This document shows, piece after piece, positions 40,806-50,094 of a DNA stretch of 64,000 nucleotides (within the stretch, counting starts at the first letter, position 1; each line of letters begins with the position of its first letter). The position numbers and the translations under genes were made by a program. The notes beneath the pieces are model-generated. The model worked only from the letters and a program-made list of their open reading frames with translations. It made no database searches and was not told where the DNA came from. Location: NCBI RefSeq assembly GCF_011043525.1, contig NZ_JAAKGO010000001.1, positions 372,001-436,000 of the forward strand, in the 5' to 3' direction. The DNA is from Sphingobacterium sp. SGG-5. GTDB lineage: Bacteria; Bacteroidota; Bacteroidia; Sphingobacteriales; Sphingobacteriaceae.

Positions 40806-42272
40806 TTGAAAGAACCCTTTGTGTATATCAACCAACTGACTGTTCAGTATCCACCGCAGGTGGTATTGAATAGTTTGTCATGGACGATAAATAAAGGAGA
40901 ACACTATGTACTGGGCGGCAAAAGCGGTTCGGGAAAAACGATCTTAGCAAAAGCAATCGCTGGCCTGATTCCCTATCAAGGTACAATCTCTATTTCTTTT
41001 GATCGTACCCATTCATTGCCAGCAAAAGTCATTTATATTTCAAACTGGTACCAGTTTACCAATCTCGAAGGGGATCGCAACTTTTACTATCAGCAACGTT
41101 ATAACCATCATCAGGGTCAAGATACCTTGACGGTAAAAGCCGAATTAGAACACTTTGCACAAGAGGAAGGTCTCGCCTTCTCAGCTATCGAGAACCGCAT
41201 AAAAGAGCTGGGATTTGCGGATGTGCAACAGTCACAATTGATCGAACTGTCCAGTGGCGAACATAAAAAACTACAGCTCATTAAAGGGTTGTGGGCCAGA
41301 CCCCAGCTTTTGATTATTGACGAGCCGTACACGGGTCTGGACAAGCAATCCAGAGGGGCATTAAACGATTGGTTGGACGAGTTAGCAGCCGAAGGCCTAC
41401 AGCTGTTGTTGATTACCAACGACCGCAATTTGCCCCAAGCCATGAATCGTTTTGCACATATTGTAAATGGGCAGATCGCGATCGAAAGTGATATTTCATT
41501 ACTCACAAAAGATGCTATCCGGGAAAGGAAAGAGCTACCGTCATTTCTTAAAATTATCCCTGAAACACCTTACGACACCATAGCCCAGCTCCGTAACGTA
41601 AGCGTACGATATGGAGAAAAGGAGGTCTTAAAGAATGTCTCCTGGGAGATCAAAGTAGGTGAAAAGTGGCTCTTGCAAGGACCGAATGGTTCGGGCAAGT
41701 CGACTTTATTGAGCCTGATCAACGGCGATCACCCGCAAGCCTATGGACATGATATCTCTTTATTTGGCCATAAACGTGGATCAGGCGAAAGTATTTGGGA
41801 TATTAAGGAAAAAATAGGGATCATATCTCCCGAAATGCATTGGTACTTTGACCAGAATGCCACAGTGTGGCATACGATAGCTTCGGGATTTTACGACAGT
41901 ATAGGATGGTTTATCGATGTTAAATTCCAAGAGAAAAAACAGATCGAAGAATTGCTGGAGTTTTTTGATCTCACGGCACATAAAAATCAGTTACTCCGCA
42001 CGCTACCATTAGGGAAGCAGCGGCTGGCCATGCTGGCGAGAACGATCGTCAAAAACCCACCGTTGTTGGTGTTGGACGAACCTTGTCAGGGATTGGATAG
42101 TGAACAGACCAGATATTTTAATGCAGTGGTGGATGAATTGGCCTTGCACGGCAAGACACTGATCTACGTCGGACATTACGAGAGTCAATTGCCATCTTGC
42201 ATCGAACATAAGATTGTATTGGAAAAAGGTAAAATAAAAGAAGTGAAGGAGGTTACGAGGGTTATGTCGTGA
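40806..42272 (+). CDS. Tandem-ATPase ABC protein inside the leu operon
   Basis: 488 residues with two ABC cassettes and no membrane segment. Cassette 1: Walker A GGKSGSGKT (about 38-46), a signature-like LSSGEHKKL and Walker B LLIIDEPYTGLD. Cassette 2: Walker A GPNGSGKST (about 296-304), signature LPLGKQRLAML and Walker B LLVLDEPCQGLD. The layout resembles ModF/PhrA-like soluble proteins. The start appears to be TTG 40806, as no ATG lies upstream of MKEPFVYINQL. The last ten codons (EVKEVTRVMS) are encoded by an intergenic-type repeat. No transporter permease is nearby, so transport is not assumed. Confidence 0.88.
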   Translation: MKEPFVYINQLTVQYPPQVVLNSLSWTINKGEHYVLGGKSGSGKTILAKAIAGLIPYQGTISISFDRTHSLPAKVIYISNWYQFTNLEGDRNFYYQQRYNHHQGQDTLTVKAELEHFAQEEGLAFSAIENRIKELGFADVQQSQLIELSSGEHKKLQLIKGLWARPQLLIIDEPYTGLDKQSRGALNDWLDELAAEGLQLLLITNDRNLPQAMNRFAHIVNGQIAIESDISLLTKDAIRERKELPSFLKIIPETPYDTIAQLRNVSVRYGEKEVLKNVSWEIKVGEKWLLQGPNGSGKSTLLSLINGDHPQAYGHDISLFGHKRGSGESIWDIKEKIGIISPEMHWYFDQNATVWHTIASGFYDSIGWFIDVKFQEKKQIEELLEFFDLTAHKNQLLRTLPLGKQRLAMLARTIVKNPPLLVLDEPCQGLDSEQTRYFNAVVDELALHGKTLIYVGHYESQLPSCIEHKIVLEKGKIKEVKEVTRVMS

Positions 42273-42325
42273 CGAAAGCCCTGCATAACTTCCATAACTA
42301 TCATAATAACATAACTTTTTATTAA
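42244..42325 (+). repeat. Repeat overlapping the ABC gene 3' end, upstream of leuB
   Basis: GTGAAGGAGGTTACGA (42244-42259) followed by GGGTTAT, then CATAACTTCCATAAC and ATAACATAACTT (42284-42318). It matches the inverted right half of the element at 38676-38760 in about 22 of 24 positions by eye. Its first bases are read as codons of the preceding ABC protein, whose TGA is at 42270-42272. Confidence 0.7.
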
Positions 42326-42329
42326 AAAA

Positions 42330-43406
42330 ATGAAGAAAAATATCCTTATCATTCCAGGGGATGGAATAGGACAAGAAGTAACAACTTGGGGAAAACAGGT
42401 ATTAGAGGCTGTAGCGAGCAATTACGATCATGAATTCGTATTTGACGAAGCCATTATGGGGCATACAGCGATTGAAGCCACCGGAAACCCTTTGCCGGAT
42501 GAGACTTTGGAAAAAGCAAAAGCTTCTGATGCGATTTTATTCGGTGCGATCGGCCATGCCAAATACGATAACGATCCTTCAGCCAAAGTACGTCCCGAAC
42601 AAGGTTTGCTCAAAATCCGTAAAGAGCTCGGCTTATACGCCAACTTACGTCCTATTTTATTGTTTGACGAATTGTTGGATGCATCGAGCTTAAAACCGGA
42701 AGTATTACGTGGAACGGATATTTTGTTCTTTCGGGAGCTGACGGGCGACGTGTATTTCGGCGAAAAAAATCGAAATGCAGACAATACGTTTGCTTCAGAT
42801 CTGATGAATTACCACCGCTATGAAGTGGAACGCATCGCCCGCAAGGCCTACGAAGCCGCACGTACGCGTAGCAAGAAGTTATGTTCGGTCGACAAAGCGA
42901 ATGTCTTAGAAACTTCCCGTCTATGGCGCGAGGTGGTTCAGGAAATCGCTAAAGAGTACCCGGACGTGGAGACCGAACACATGTTTATTGACAATGCGGC
43001 GATGCAGTTGGTCAAAAATCCAAAGAAATTTGATGTCGTATTAACGGCTAACCTTTTCGGGGACATCTTGACCGATGAGGCATCCCAGATCGCGGGCTCT
43101 ATGGGTATGCTGGCGTCTGCATCTATGGGCGACGGCACGGGCTTCTTCGAGCCTATCCACGGTTCGGCCCACGATATTGCAGGTCAGAACAAAGCTAACC
43201 CGTTGGCGTCTATTCTATCTGCTGCACTCATGCTGGATATCGCTTTTGGATTGCAGAAAGAAGCAAAAGCTGTCACCACGGCTGTAGCCGAGACCTTAAA
43301 AGCAGGGTGGAGAACAGGCGATATTGCGAATGCAGAAACACCTGCTGACAAAATATTAGGAACAAATGAAATGGGAGCAAAAGTGTTAGAATTTTTGACT
43401 TTTTAA
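42330..43406 (+). CDS. leuB: 3-isopropylmalate dehydrogenase
   Basis: 358 residues. Oxidatively decarboxylates 3-isopropylmalate to 2-ketoisocaproate with NAD+. Start [16 protein letters not shown] is canonical. [38 protein letters not shown] (catalytic Lys) and [20 protein letters not shown] plus [16 protein letters not shown] are all present. Complete. Confidence 0.98.
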   Translation: MKKNILIIPGDGIGQEVTTWGKQVLEAVASNYDHEFVFDEAIMGHTAIEATGNPLPDETLEKAKASDAILFGAIGHAKYDNDPSAKVRPEQGLLKIRKELGLYANLRPILLFDELLDASSLKPEVLRGTDILFFRELTGDVYFGEKNRNADNTFASDLMNYHRYEVERIARKAYEAARTRSKKLCSVDKANVLETSRLWREVVQEIAKEYPDVETEHMFIDNAAMQLVKNPKKFDVVLTANLFGDILTDEASQIAGSMGMLASASMGDGTGFFEPIHGSAHDIAGQNKANPLASILSAALMLDIAFGLQKEAKAVTTAVAETLKAGWRTGDIANAETPADKILGTNEMGAKVLEFLTF

Positions 43407-43431
43407 TTTTTACTTTTTTATTTTGAACATT

Positions 43432-44589
43432 ATGCTACACGATCCAAATCACATCTATATTTTTGACACCACATTACGTGATGGCGAGCAAGTACCGGGT
43501 TGTCAGTTGACGACACCGGAGAAGATAGATATTGCAAAAGATCTGGAACGCCTTGGCGTCGATATCATAGAAGCGGGCTTCCCCGTCTCCAGTCCGGGAG
43601 ATTTCCAGTCGGTAGTAGAACTATCAAAAGCCGTAGACGATGTCATTATCTGTGCATTGACACGGGCGAATAAAAATGATATTGACGTGGCTGCCGATGC
43701 CTTGCAATATGCGAAGAGGCCACGTATCCATACGGGGATAGGCGCTTCGGATATGCATATCAAATATAAGTTTAACAGCACACGCGAAGAGATTTTAGAA
43801 CGGGCGGTTGCTGCCGTTAGACATGCTAAATCACATGTCGAGGATGTCGAATTTTACGCCGAAGATGCGGGTCGTGCAGACCTGGCGTTCTTAGCACAGA
43901 TGGTTGAGGCCGTCATTGCTGCCGGAGCAACGGTAGTCAATATTCCCGACACCAATGGGTACTGTCTTCCCGATCAGTACGGATCAAAGATTAAGTACCT
44001 CAAAGAACATGTAAAAAATATCGATCAAGCTATTATCTCGGCACACTGTCATAATGATCTTGGATTGGCAACAGCCAATTCGATCGCGGCCGTACAAAAT
44101 GGGGCCCGCCAGGTCGAATGTACGATAAACGGTATTGGTGAGCGGGCGGGTAACACGTCTTTGGAGGAAGTTTCTATGATACTAAAAGTTCATCACCAAG
44201 CATTTGGTAATCTGACTTCCAACATTGACAGCACGATGTTTACCTATATTTCACGCAAGGTCAGCGAGATGATGAATATGCCTGTGCAACCCAACAAAGC
44301 TATCGTGGGGCGTAATGCCTTCGCACATAGCTCGGGCATCCATCAAGATGGTTTTTTGAAACACCGTGAAAACTACGAGATTATTCGGCCGGAGGATGTT
44401 GGATTGGAGGAAGCCGACATTATCCTCACAGCACGGTCAGGGCGACATGCCTTAAAACACCATTTAGAGCGTCTGGGTTATCACTTAGATAAAGACACCT
44501 TAGCTGATACTTATCAACGCTTTTTGGTATTAGCAGATGCGAAGAAAAATATAGACGACGAAGATCTATTATCCTTGGTGCAACAATAA
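43432..44589 (+). CDS. leuA: 2-isopropylmalate synthase, short form without regulatory domain
   Basis: 385 residues from ATG 43432; a TTG at 43423 is in frame but unneeded. Condenses 2-ketoisovalerate with acetyl-CoA. Catalytic TIM barrel: [42 protein letters not shown] and [14 protein letters not shown]; then the linker with [16 protein letters not shown]. Usual LeuA is about 510-570 residues; here the C-terminal leucine-binding allosteric domain is missing, so classical leucine feedback on this protein is not expected. Homocitrate- or methylthioalkylmalate-type functions are less likely given the leu operon context. Confidence 0.9.
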   Translation: MLHDPNHIYIFDTTLRDGEQVPGCQLTTPEKIDIAKDLERLGVDIIEAGFPVSSPGDFQSVVELSKAVDDVIICALTRANKNDIDVAADALQYAKRPRIHTGIGASDMHIKYKFNSTREEILERAVAAVRHAKSHVEDVEFYAEDAGRADLAFLAQMVEAVIAAGATVVNIPDTNGYCLPDQYGSKIKYLKEHVKNIDQAIISAHCHNDLGLATANSIAAVQNGARQVECTINGIGERAGNTSLEEVSMILKVHHQAFGNLTSNIDSTMFTYISRKVSEMMNMPVQPNKAIVGRNAFAHSSGIHQDGFLKHRENYEIIRPEDVGLEEADIILTARSGRHALKHHLERLGYHLDKDTLADTYQRFLVLADAKKNIDDEDLLSLVQQ

Positions 44590-44612
44590 GCCGGGAAAAA
44601 GAACAAAAAACA

Positions 44613-45860
44613 ATGGATTTATCAACACTACATATAGACACCACAGCGGCTAAGGAAAGGCTCCAAGGTATCGTTACCCGTACGCCCCTACAGTATAATC
44701 TTCACCTGTCCGAAAAATACGGTGCAGATATTTACCTGAAAAGAGAAGATCTTCAAGTCGTACGCTCGTATAAGCTCCGTGGAGCATTTAACAAAATCAG
44801 TAGCCTTGCTGAAGAGGATAGACAACGAGGCGTCGTATGTGCAAGTGCAGGAAACCATGCGCAAGGTGTCGCATTCTCTTGCAAAAAACTGGACATCAAA
44901 GGTGTCATCTTCATGCCTGGTCCTACTCCTCGCCAAAAGATTACACAAACCGAAATGTGGGGAAATGGGAACATCGAGATTGTATTGACCGGCGACACTT
45001 TTGATGATTGTCAGAAGGCTGCGCTGGAGTATGCAAGCGAAAATGGGATGACGTTCATCCCTCCTTTTGACGACATTAAGGTTATCGAAGGTCAGGGTAC
45101 AGTCGCTGTGGAGATCCTTGAAGATCTGCCTGATGTGGACGCTATCCTAATCCCTATCGGTGGAGGGGGACTTTCGTCCGGTGTAAGCTATCATATGCGG
45201 AAATTTTCACCCACGACCAAACTATATGGTGTTGAACCCGAGGGTGCTGCCTCTATGCAAGCGGCATTGAACCACGGCGGTCCAATTGAATTAGAACACA
45301 TCAACAAATTTGTCGATGGTGCAGCGGTGAAGAAGATCGGTGCATTGACGTATGCGATAAGCAGCGCGTTATTGGATAGTGTAAAATCTATTCCTGAGGG
45401 CAAGATATGCACGACGATTTTGGAACTTTACAATAAAGACGCCATAGTCGCCGAACCTGCCGGGGCATTAGCTATTGCGGCGTTGGAATTCCACAAAGAA
45501 GAAATCAAAGGTAAAAAAGTCGTCTGCATCGTATCCGGAGGAAACAATGACATTGATCGCATGAGTGAGATCAAAGAGATGTCATTGCTGTATGAAGGTT
45601 TTAAACATTACTTTATCGTTCGCTTCCCACAACGACCCGGTGCTTTGCGACTGTTAGTCACAGAAGTACTCGGACCCAAAGACGATATCACACGCTTTGA
45701 ATACATCAAGAAGACAGAGCGTGAACGAGGCCCTGCGCTCATCGGTATTGAACTTAACGATCCTAAAGATTACATCACCTTTATTGAAAGATTGAAAGCG
45801 TATAAATTTGATTTTATCGAGCTTAATAAAGATCAGACATTATTCGAATATCTCGTTTAG
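44613..45860 (+). CDS. ilvA: Threonine dehydratase (ammonia-lyase), biosynthetic
   Basis: 415 residues. Deaminates threonine to 2-ketobutyrate, the isoleucine entry step. The PLP lysine is K54 in RSYKLRGAFNKI, the Gly-rich loop is IPIGGGGLSSG near residue 180, and SAGNHAQGVAFSC is conserved. The last 85 residues (HYFIVRFPQRPGALRLLV) form one ACT-like regulatory domain. This length matches the one-ACT type, shorter than the 514-residue E. coli IlvA with two. Last gene before a strong terminator. Confidence 0.96.
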   Translation: MDLSTLHIDTTAAKERLQGIVTRTPLQYNLHLSEKYGADIYLKREDLQVVRSYKLRGAFNKISSLAEEDRQRGVVCASAGNHAQGVAFSCKKLDIKGVIFMPGPTPRQKITQTEMWGNGNIEIVLTGDTFDDCQKAALEYASENGMTFIPPFDDIKVIEGQGTVAVEILEDLPDVDAILIPIGGGGLSSGVSYHMRKFSPTTKLYGVEPEGAASMQAALNHGGPIELEHINKFVDGAAVKKIGALTYAISSALLDSVKSIPEGKICTTILELYNKDAIVAEPAGALAIAALEFHKEEIKGKKVVCIVSGGNNDIDRMSEIKEMSLLYEGFKHYFIVRFPQRPGALRLLVTEVLGPKDDITRFEYIKKTERERGPALIGIELNDPKDYITFIERLKAYKFDFIELNKDQTLFEYLV

Positions 45861-45880
45861 TCCCGATCTCATACTTTTTT

Positions 45881-45923
45881 GAATCGACAAAGGAATAAAT
45901 ATTTTCTCTTTGTCGATTTTGTT
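45881..45923 (+). terminator. Rho-independent terminator of the ilv/leu cluster
   Basis: AATCGACAAAG (45882-45892) pairs perfectly with CTTTGTCGATT (45908-45918), followed by TTGTTTT. An 11-bp stem that ends the biosynthetic cluster. Confidence 0.92.
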
Positions 45924-46012
45924 TTGCACGACTTCATCGCTGATAGACAAGACATTAGACTAACTGTCTCACTATATATTTTTTTATTGTAAATCAATAC
46001 TGCTTCATTCCC

Positions 46013-46042
46013 TTGGGATACTATCTATTTTTTTTACCTTTG
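46013..46042 (+). promoter_or_regulatory. Promoter of the barrel gene at 46099
   Basis: TTG (46013-46015), 19-base spacer, TACCTTTG (46035-46042): an exact TTG-N19-TAnnTTTG match. Predicted start near 46049 and a leader of about 50 bases. Confidence 0.8.
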
Positions 46043-46098
46043 CCCCCGAAAAGATTTACCATGGTGGTGAATCAGCTACATTACTTAAACAATTTATT

Positions 46099-46953
46099 AT
46101 GAGAAAACTTTTACTTTCGATTGCAGCAGGCGTATTGATCGTGAGTGCAGCTTCTGCACAAGAAGACACACGTGCGCTAGGAACAACAACTAAAAAAGGA
46201 CAAAACATTCTTCCGGCTAAAGGCGATATCGCTATCGGTGTAGATGCTGTTCCATTTTTGGAATACGCAGGTAACCTCTTTACAGATGGCTATAACGACG
46301 CCCCTGAATTTAACGGCCCTGAGAGTTTCTTCAATCCAAACACGATTTACGGTAAATACTTTTTAACAGACAAATCTGCTGTCCGTGCAAGAGTTTCTTT
46401 TGATTTTACATCTGCAAAAACGTCAAGAGGTGTTCAAGACGATGTTGCTGTAGCTGCTGACGCTACATCAGACGCACAAGTAACTGACAAAAGAACAACA
46501 AAAAATAATTCCTTAGAACTTGGTCTTGGTTACGAAATGCGTCGCGGATACGGCCGTCTTCAAGGTTACTATGGTGGAGAACTTTCTGTAGGTTTTGCGA
46601 ATTCGTCTGAAAAATACACCTATGGTAATGCGATCACTTCAACAAACACCAATCCATCAAGTGCATTTTCAGGTACTCCTCGTACACTTACAGCAAAAAA
46701 TGGAGGTGCTTTCTTCTTCGGCATCGGTGGATTCGCAGGTGTAGAGTACTTTGTAGCACCTAAAATCTCTCTTGGAGGAGAATTAGGAGTGAGTGTTATT
46801 ACTGGTAATATGAAAGAAGGAAAAATAACTACTGAATCTTGGAACGGTACCGAGGTAGAAACTGAAACCGAAGACAATACCAACGATAAAATCGGTGGAT
46901 TTGGTTTCGGCACCAGAACAAACGGTCGTTTGATGTTAACTTTCCACTTTTAA
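46099..46953 (+). CDS. Outer-membrane beta-barrel protein
   Basis: 284 residues. Signal peptide about 1-20 ending ASAQ. The mature chain alternates strands such as NTIYGKYFLTDKSAVRARVSFDF, NSLELGLGYEMRRG and NGRLMLTFHF, ending in aromatic F, so it is probably a 10-12-stranded outer-membrane barrel. No OmpA peptidoglycan domain is present. Ligand unknown. Strong own promoter and downstream terminator, so a monocistronic and probably well expressed protein. Confidence 0.8.
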   Translation: MRKLLLSIAAGVLIVSAASAQEDTRALGTTTKKGQNILPAKGDIAIGVDAVPFLEYAGNLFTDGYNDAPEFNGPESFFNPNTIYGKYFLTDKSAVRARVSFDFTSAKTSRGVQDDVAVAADATSDAQVTDKRTTKNNSLELGLGYEMRRGYGRLQGYYGGELSVGFANSSEKYTYGNAITSTNTNPSSAFSGTPRTLTAKNGGAFFFGIGGFAGVEYFVAPKISLGGELGVSVITGNMKEGKITTESWNGTEVETETEDNTNDKIGGFGFGTRTNGRLMLTFHF

Positions 46954-46980
46954 TCGTTTCGATTAAAACAAAAATAAGCA

Positions 46981-47012
46981 AAGGGGCGATCGATGATTGC
47001 CCCTTATTTTTT
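46981..47012. terminator. Bidirectional terminator between converging genes
   Basis: AAGGGGCGATC (46981-46991) pairs with GATTGCCCCTT (46995-47005) with one G-T wobble; T-rich on the plus side and A-rich upstream, so it can serve both the barrel gene and the minus-strand peptidase. Confidence 0.85.
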
Positions 47013-47026
47013 GACCATGTGCCAAA

Positions 47027-49441
47027 TTACCGGTATTCCTCTTTATTCTTCAAGTATTTTTCCAAAAACTGATCCTGCTCCCAAAGCAGATGGAGAATAT
47101 TTTCCTTCGCAACATATCCATGCGATTCGCGCGGGAGAATGACCATCCGGACAGGAGCTCCCAAGTTTTTAAGCGCCTGAAAATAACGTTCGGTTTGCAG
47201 TGTAAATGTACCTGGATTATTATCAGCTGCCCCATGTACTAATAGCATCGGCGTCTTCATACGATCTGCACTCATAAACGGAGACATCGTTATATACAGC
47301 TGCGGGTCGTCCCAAAAATTGCGTTGCTCACTTTGAAAGCCAAAGGGCGTCAATGTACGATTATAAGCACCCGAACGAGCAATGCCAGCGGCAAAAAGAT
47401 CCGAATTGGACAACAGATGCGCCGTCATGAAAGCACCGTAGGAATGTCCTCCTATCGCTACTCGTTTCCTATCGACATACCCCAACCTATCCACAGCATC
47501 TATCGCGGCTTCTGCATTAGTGACCAATTGCGGAATAAAAGTATCATTGGGCTCAGTTTGCCCCTCACCTACGATAGGGAAAGCAGCATTATCCAACACC
47601 GCATATCCTTTAGAAACCCAATACACAAAGGAGCCATAACTTGGAAAGGTAAATTGCTTGGGGTTGGCCGTACTTTGTCCTGCCGTCTTTTTATCCTTAT
47701 ACTCTCGTGGATAAGCCCAAATGAGCAAAGGAAGCTTTTCTTTTTTATCAAAATCATATCCAGCCGGAAGGTATAATGTACCCGATAAATCTACTCCATC
47801 CTTACGTTTATAATTAAGCACCTCTTTATGTACTTTTTCCAACGATTTAAATGGGTTTGGAATAGCTGTAACGACCCGTTGCTTACCTGTCTTGATATTT
47901 TTTAGGTAGAGATTAGGGTATTCACTCGACGATTGCAAGGATATGAGAATCTCCCCTTTGGCGACATCGACAATCCGGGAAATGCGTTCCTGCAAATCGG
48001 ACGGTTTCGCTTGATATAGCCGCTTTTTCTTGAAGCTCTTCATATCCAGCTCATCAATAAATGGGAACTCTCCTTCTTCGGTAAAGCCTCCGCCTACCCA
48101 ATAGGTTTTACCTTTATGAATATACATAACATAGGTCCCATATTGGTTTTTATCTCTAAACACATCTCCGGGATCTGCATAGATATCCTGTCTGTTTCGG
48201 TCATCGATGATTTTCGATTCGCCTGTCGTTGGATTGAGCACGAATGTCTTTACATTACGCGTATCGTACCATTGTGAATACACTAAGGCATACTGATCAT
48301 TGCCCCAGGTAGTACCAGCAAAGCGATCGACAATTTTCATCAACGACCGGGGTGGACTTGAAAATGGAGCATCCCAGGAGAACAGTTCATCGCGATAGGT
48401 CGCTTCCACATTGGCATCGCCGCCGTCCAACGCTTCTACAAAAAAGAGACTCGCCGATTTGTCCTGTCGCCATCCCATACTCCTCCTTCCGGCCCGGACT
48501 GAGGAAAACCCTTTGGGCATCACTTCTATCAAGGGCAATTCATTGACCTGCTTCAATAATTTTCCATTCACCTCATAGACTGTAGTTTCCTGCGGAAAAG
48601 ACGTATAGCGTACGATATAAGAAAAAGGTCGCTTTAGCACGGTGGTCAAGATATATTGTCCGTCTGGAGAGAACGAAGATTTCAAATACATAGCAGCGTC
48701 TAAAAGCTTTCGCTGATTACCATTAAGATCTACCCCATGCAATTCAGATGTAGCCAAATGCTCAAAGTCCTGCTCGTCCTGTGGATTTTTCAACAGATCC
48801 TGATAGGTCCTCAATTGGGAAATGTGCCCGTCGCTCGTCGCAACAGCAGGACCCTGGGGTAAATCATGACGCCGATCTACTAACGGCTTCTGATCGGAAG
48901 GCAGTTTGCTGACCAACAACTGTTCACTATCTCTAAACCACTTGTACGGCTCATCCAACACGGCATTCAGTTCATAATCGGTCAACTGCTTAGCGCGTTG
49001 CGTGGTCACATCGACCACCCATAGGGCGACACCTTTGTCGGTCGTATTTGTAAAAGCTACTTTTTGTGCATCGGGCGAAAAAGCAATATTTGACAACAGC
49101 GCATCCGGAGGTAAATCTTGAATTTCAAATTCCTTGTTATCCGCGAGGTTTTTCAACCGGAGGTTATTGTAGTACGTTTCCCGACTCGATATTCTTGTCT
49201 TTGGATTTATACGCAGACCAGCCAGACGTACTTCTTCCTGTCCCAGTTCCTCCAATGACTTATACGTCGGTCTATACATAAAAAGTAGCCACGTTTTGTC
49301 CGGACTTGTTTGAATAGCGGGTGGTCTCTGGTAATCAGCCAACGCTAAAATCTCTGCAGAAGGTTTTTGAAAAGTTAAACGCTCTTGCCCATACACCAAA
49401 AAGGTAATCGATACAAACAAGAGGACTACTGATTTTTTCAT
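47027..49441 (-). CDS. S9-family prolyl oligopeptidase (glutamyl-endopeptidase-like)
   Basis: 804 residues with a signal peptide (about 1-18, ending VYGQ). An N-terminal propeller (about 30-540) shields the C-terminal alpha/beta hydrolase. Catalytic residues: Ser in GGHSYGAFMTAHLL (about 666-673), Asp in HGAADNNPG (about 735) and His in ESHGY (about 773). The Gly-Gly-His-Ser-Tyr context is characteristic of the S9D glutamyl endopeptidase branch. Periplasmic peptide degradation is likely. The gene is divergent from the nrd operon. Confidence 0.93.
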   Translation of the reverse strand: MKKSVVLLFVSITFLVYGQERLTFQKPSAEILALADYQRPPAIQTSPDKTWLLFMYRPTYKSLEELGQEEVRLAGLRINPKTRISSRETYYNNLRLKNLADNKEFEIQDLPPDALLSNIAFSPDAQKVAFTNTTDKGVALWVVDVTTQRAKQLTDYELNAVLDEPYKWFRDSEQLLVSKLPSDQKPLVDRRHDLPQGPAVATSDGHISQLRTYQDLLKNPQDEQDFEHLATSELHGVDLNGNQRKLLDAAMYLKSSFSPDGQYILTTVLKRPFSYIVRYTSFPQETTVYEVNGKLLKQVNELPLIEVMPKGFSSVRAGRRSMGWRQDKSASLFFVEALDGGDANVEATYRDELFSWDAPFSSPPRSLMKIVDRFAGTTWGNDQYALVYSQWYDTRNVKTFVLNPTTGESKIIDDRNRQDIYADPGDVFRDKNQYGTYVMYIHKGKTYWVGGGFTEEGEFPFIDELDMKSFKKKRLYQAKPSDLQERISRIVDVAKGEILISLQSSSEYPNLYLKNIKTGKQRVVTAIPNPFKSLEKVHKEVLNYKRKDGVDLSGTLYLPAGYDFDKKEKLPLLIWAYPREYKDKKTAGQSTANPKQFTFPSYGSFVYWVSKGYAVLDNAAFPIVGEGQTEPNDTFIPQLVTNAEAAIDAVDRLGYVDRKRVAIGGHSYGAFMTAHLLSNSDLFAAGIARSGAYNRTLTPFGFQSEQRNFWDDPQLYITMSPFMSADRMKTPMLLVHGAADNNPGTFTLQTERYFQALKNLGAPVRMVILPRESHGYVAKENILHLLWEQDQFLEKYLKNKEEYR

Positions 49442-49549
49442 AAATTTTAGTGTTAAAGTATGCTACGAAGATCAAAAAAATTAGCCTTATAATATAAACA
49501 TTTCAGTAGATAAACCCACTATTTCTCAAGGTTTTTTGATAAAAAAATC

Positions 49550-49566
49550 GTATCTTTGAAAGATAC
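49550..49566. promoter_or_regulatory. Perfect palindrome overlapping a TAnnTTTG element
   Basis: GTATCTTT-G-AAAGATAC is a perfect inverted repeat with 8-base arms. Its left arm contains TATCTTTG (49551-49558), the phylum -7 consensus. A TTG at 49536-49538 is only 12 bases away, too close, so the promoter may be activator-dependent or repressed through the palindrome. Confidence 0.5.
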
Positions 49567-49597
49567 AAAAAGCTACTTGTAAAAAACAATTTTAAAG

Positions 49598-49694
49598 TTA
49601 TCCACATATCATACAATCTGATTTACAAGTTTTTAATAAAAATCACACAACACCAAGCAGCTTTTGTATCGAAGATGGGAGATAATGTGGAAAA
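49598..49694. promoter_or_regulatory. Pair of DnaA-box-like sites upstream of nrdH
   Basis: TTATCCACA (49598-49606) equals the strongest DnaA box; TTTTCCACA on the minus strand (49694-49686) fits TTWTNCACA. The two are 80 bp apart in opposite orientation. DnaA is known to regulate nrd genes in E. coli, so a link to replication timing is plausible but unproven. Confidence 0.4.
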
Positions 49695-49830
49695 GTATAG
49701 CTACCTCTAGCTCATAAAATATAGGATATTTGTTTTAGATGAGATTAACACGATCTCAATTCAGCGTTATTTTATAAACTTCAGACGTTGTACCGAAAGG
49801 GAAAACGTTAAACAACTAACATAGAAAGAC

Positions 49831-50064
49831 ATGGCTAGAATCATTAAATTTGAAAAAAACGATTGTGCGCCTTGCGCACAGGTGTCTACTTATTTGGACG
49901 GTAAAGGGATTTCTTATGAGACGGTCAATCCATTCGATGAACCGGAGCTTGCTGTTAAATTTAAGGTTCGTACCGTGCCTACGGTTATTGTGTTAGAAAA
50001 TGATGAAGTCAAACACCGTATTATCGGTTTTAAACCTGAGGAGCTAGCTGCAATTGCTAAATAA
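49831..50064 (+). CDS. nrdH: NrdH-like thioredoxin / glutaredoxin-like electron donor
   Basis: 77 residues, thioredoxin fold with active-site CAPC (C12-x-x-C15) in FEKNDCAPCAQV and the cis-proline in TVPTVIVLEND. Position as first gene of an nrd operon fits NrdH, the reductant of class Ib ribonucleotide reductase. The active-site sequence is closer to thioredoxin CxPC than to the CMQC of classical NrdH, so it could equally be called a small thioredoxin. Cytosolic. Confidence 0.85.
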   Translation: MARIIKFEKNDCAPCAQVSTYLDGKGISYETVNPFDEPELAVKFKVRTVPTVIVLENDEVKHRIIGFKPEELAAIAK

Positions 50065-50094
50065 GTTCATTCTCTGTAAAAATTGGAGGGCAAC

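Larger units (their letters stand above)
49442..49830 (+). promoter_or_regulatory. Structured intergenic leader of the nrdHIEF operon (389 bp)
   Basis: No gene fits here. It shows: a 17-base palindrome overlapping a -7 element (49550-49566); GATACAAAAAGCTACTTG (49562-49579) inversely matching CAAGCAGCTTTTGTATC (49654-49670) apart from one mismatch and one bulge; ACTTGTAAA (49575-49583) inversely matching TTTACAAGT (49622-49630), sharing the left arm, so the two stems exclude each other; and two DnaA-box-like sites. No NrdR box was recognised. It probably controls ribonucleotide reductase expression. Confidence 0.55.

Noticed and set aside
49442..49830. The AT-rich nrd leader as a replication origin
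   Set aside because: Only two DnaA-box-like sites and no dnaA, dnaN or box cluster nearby; a regulatory role is simpler.
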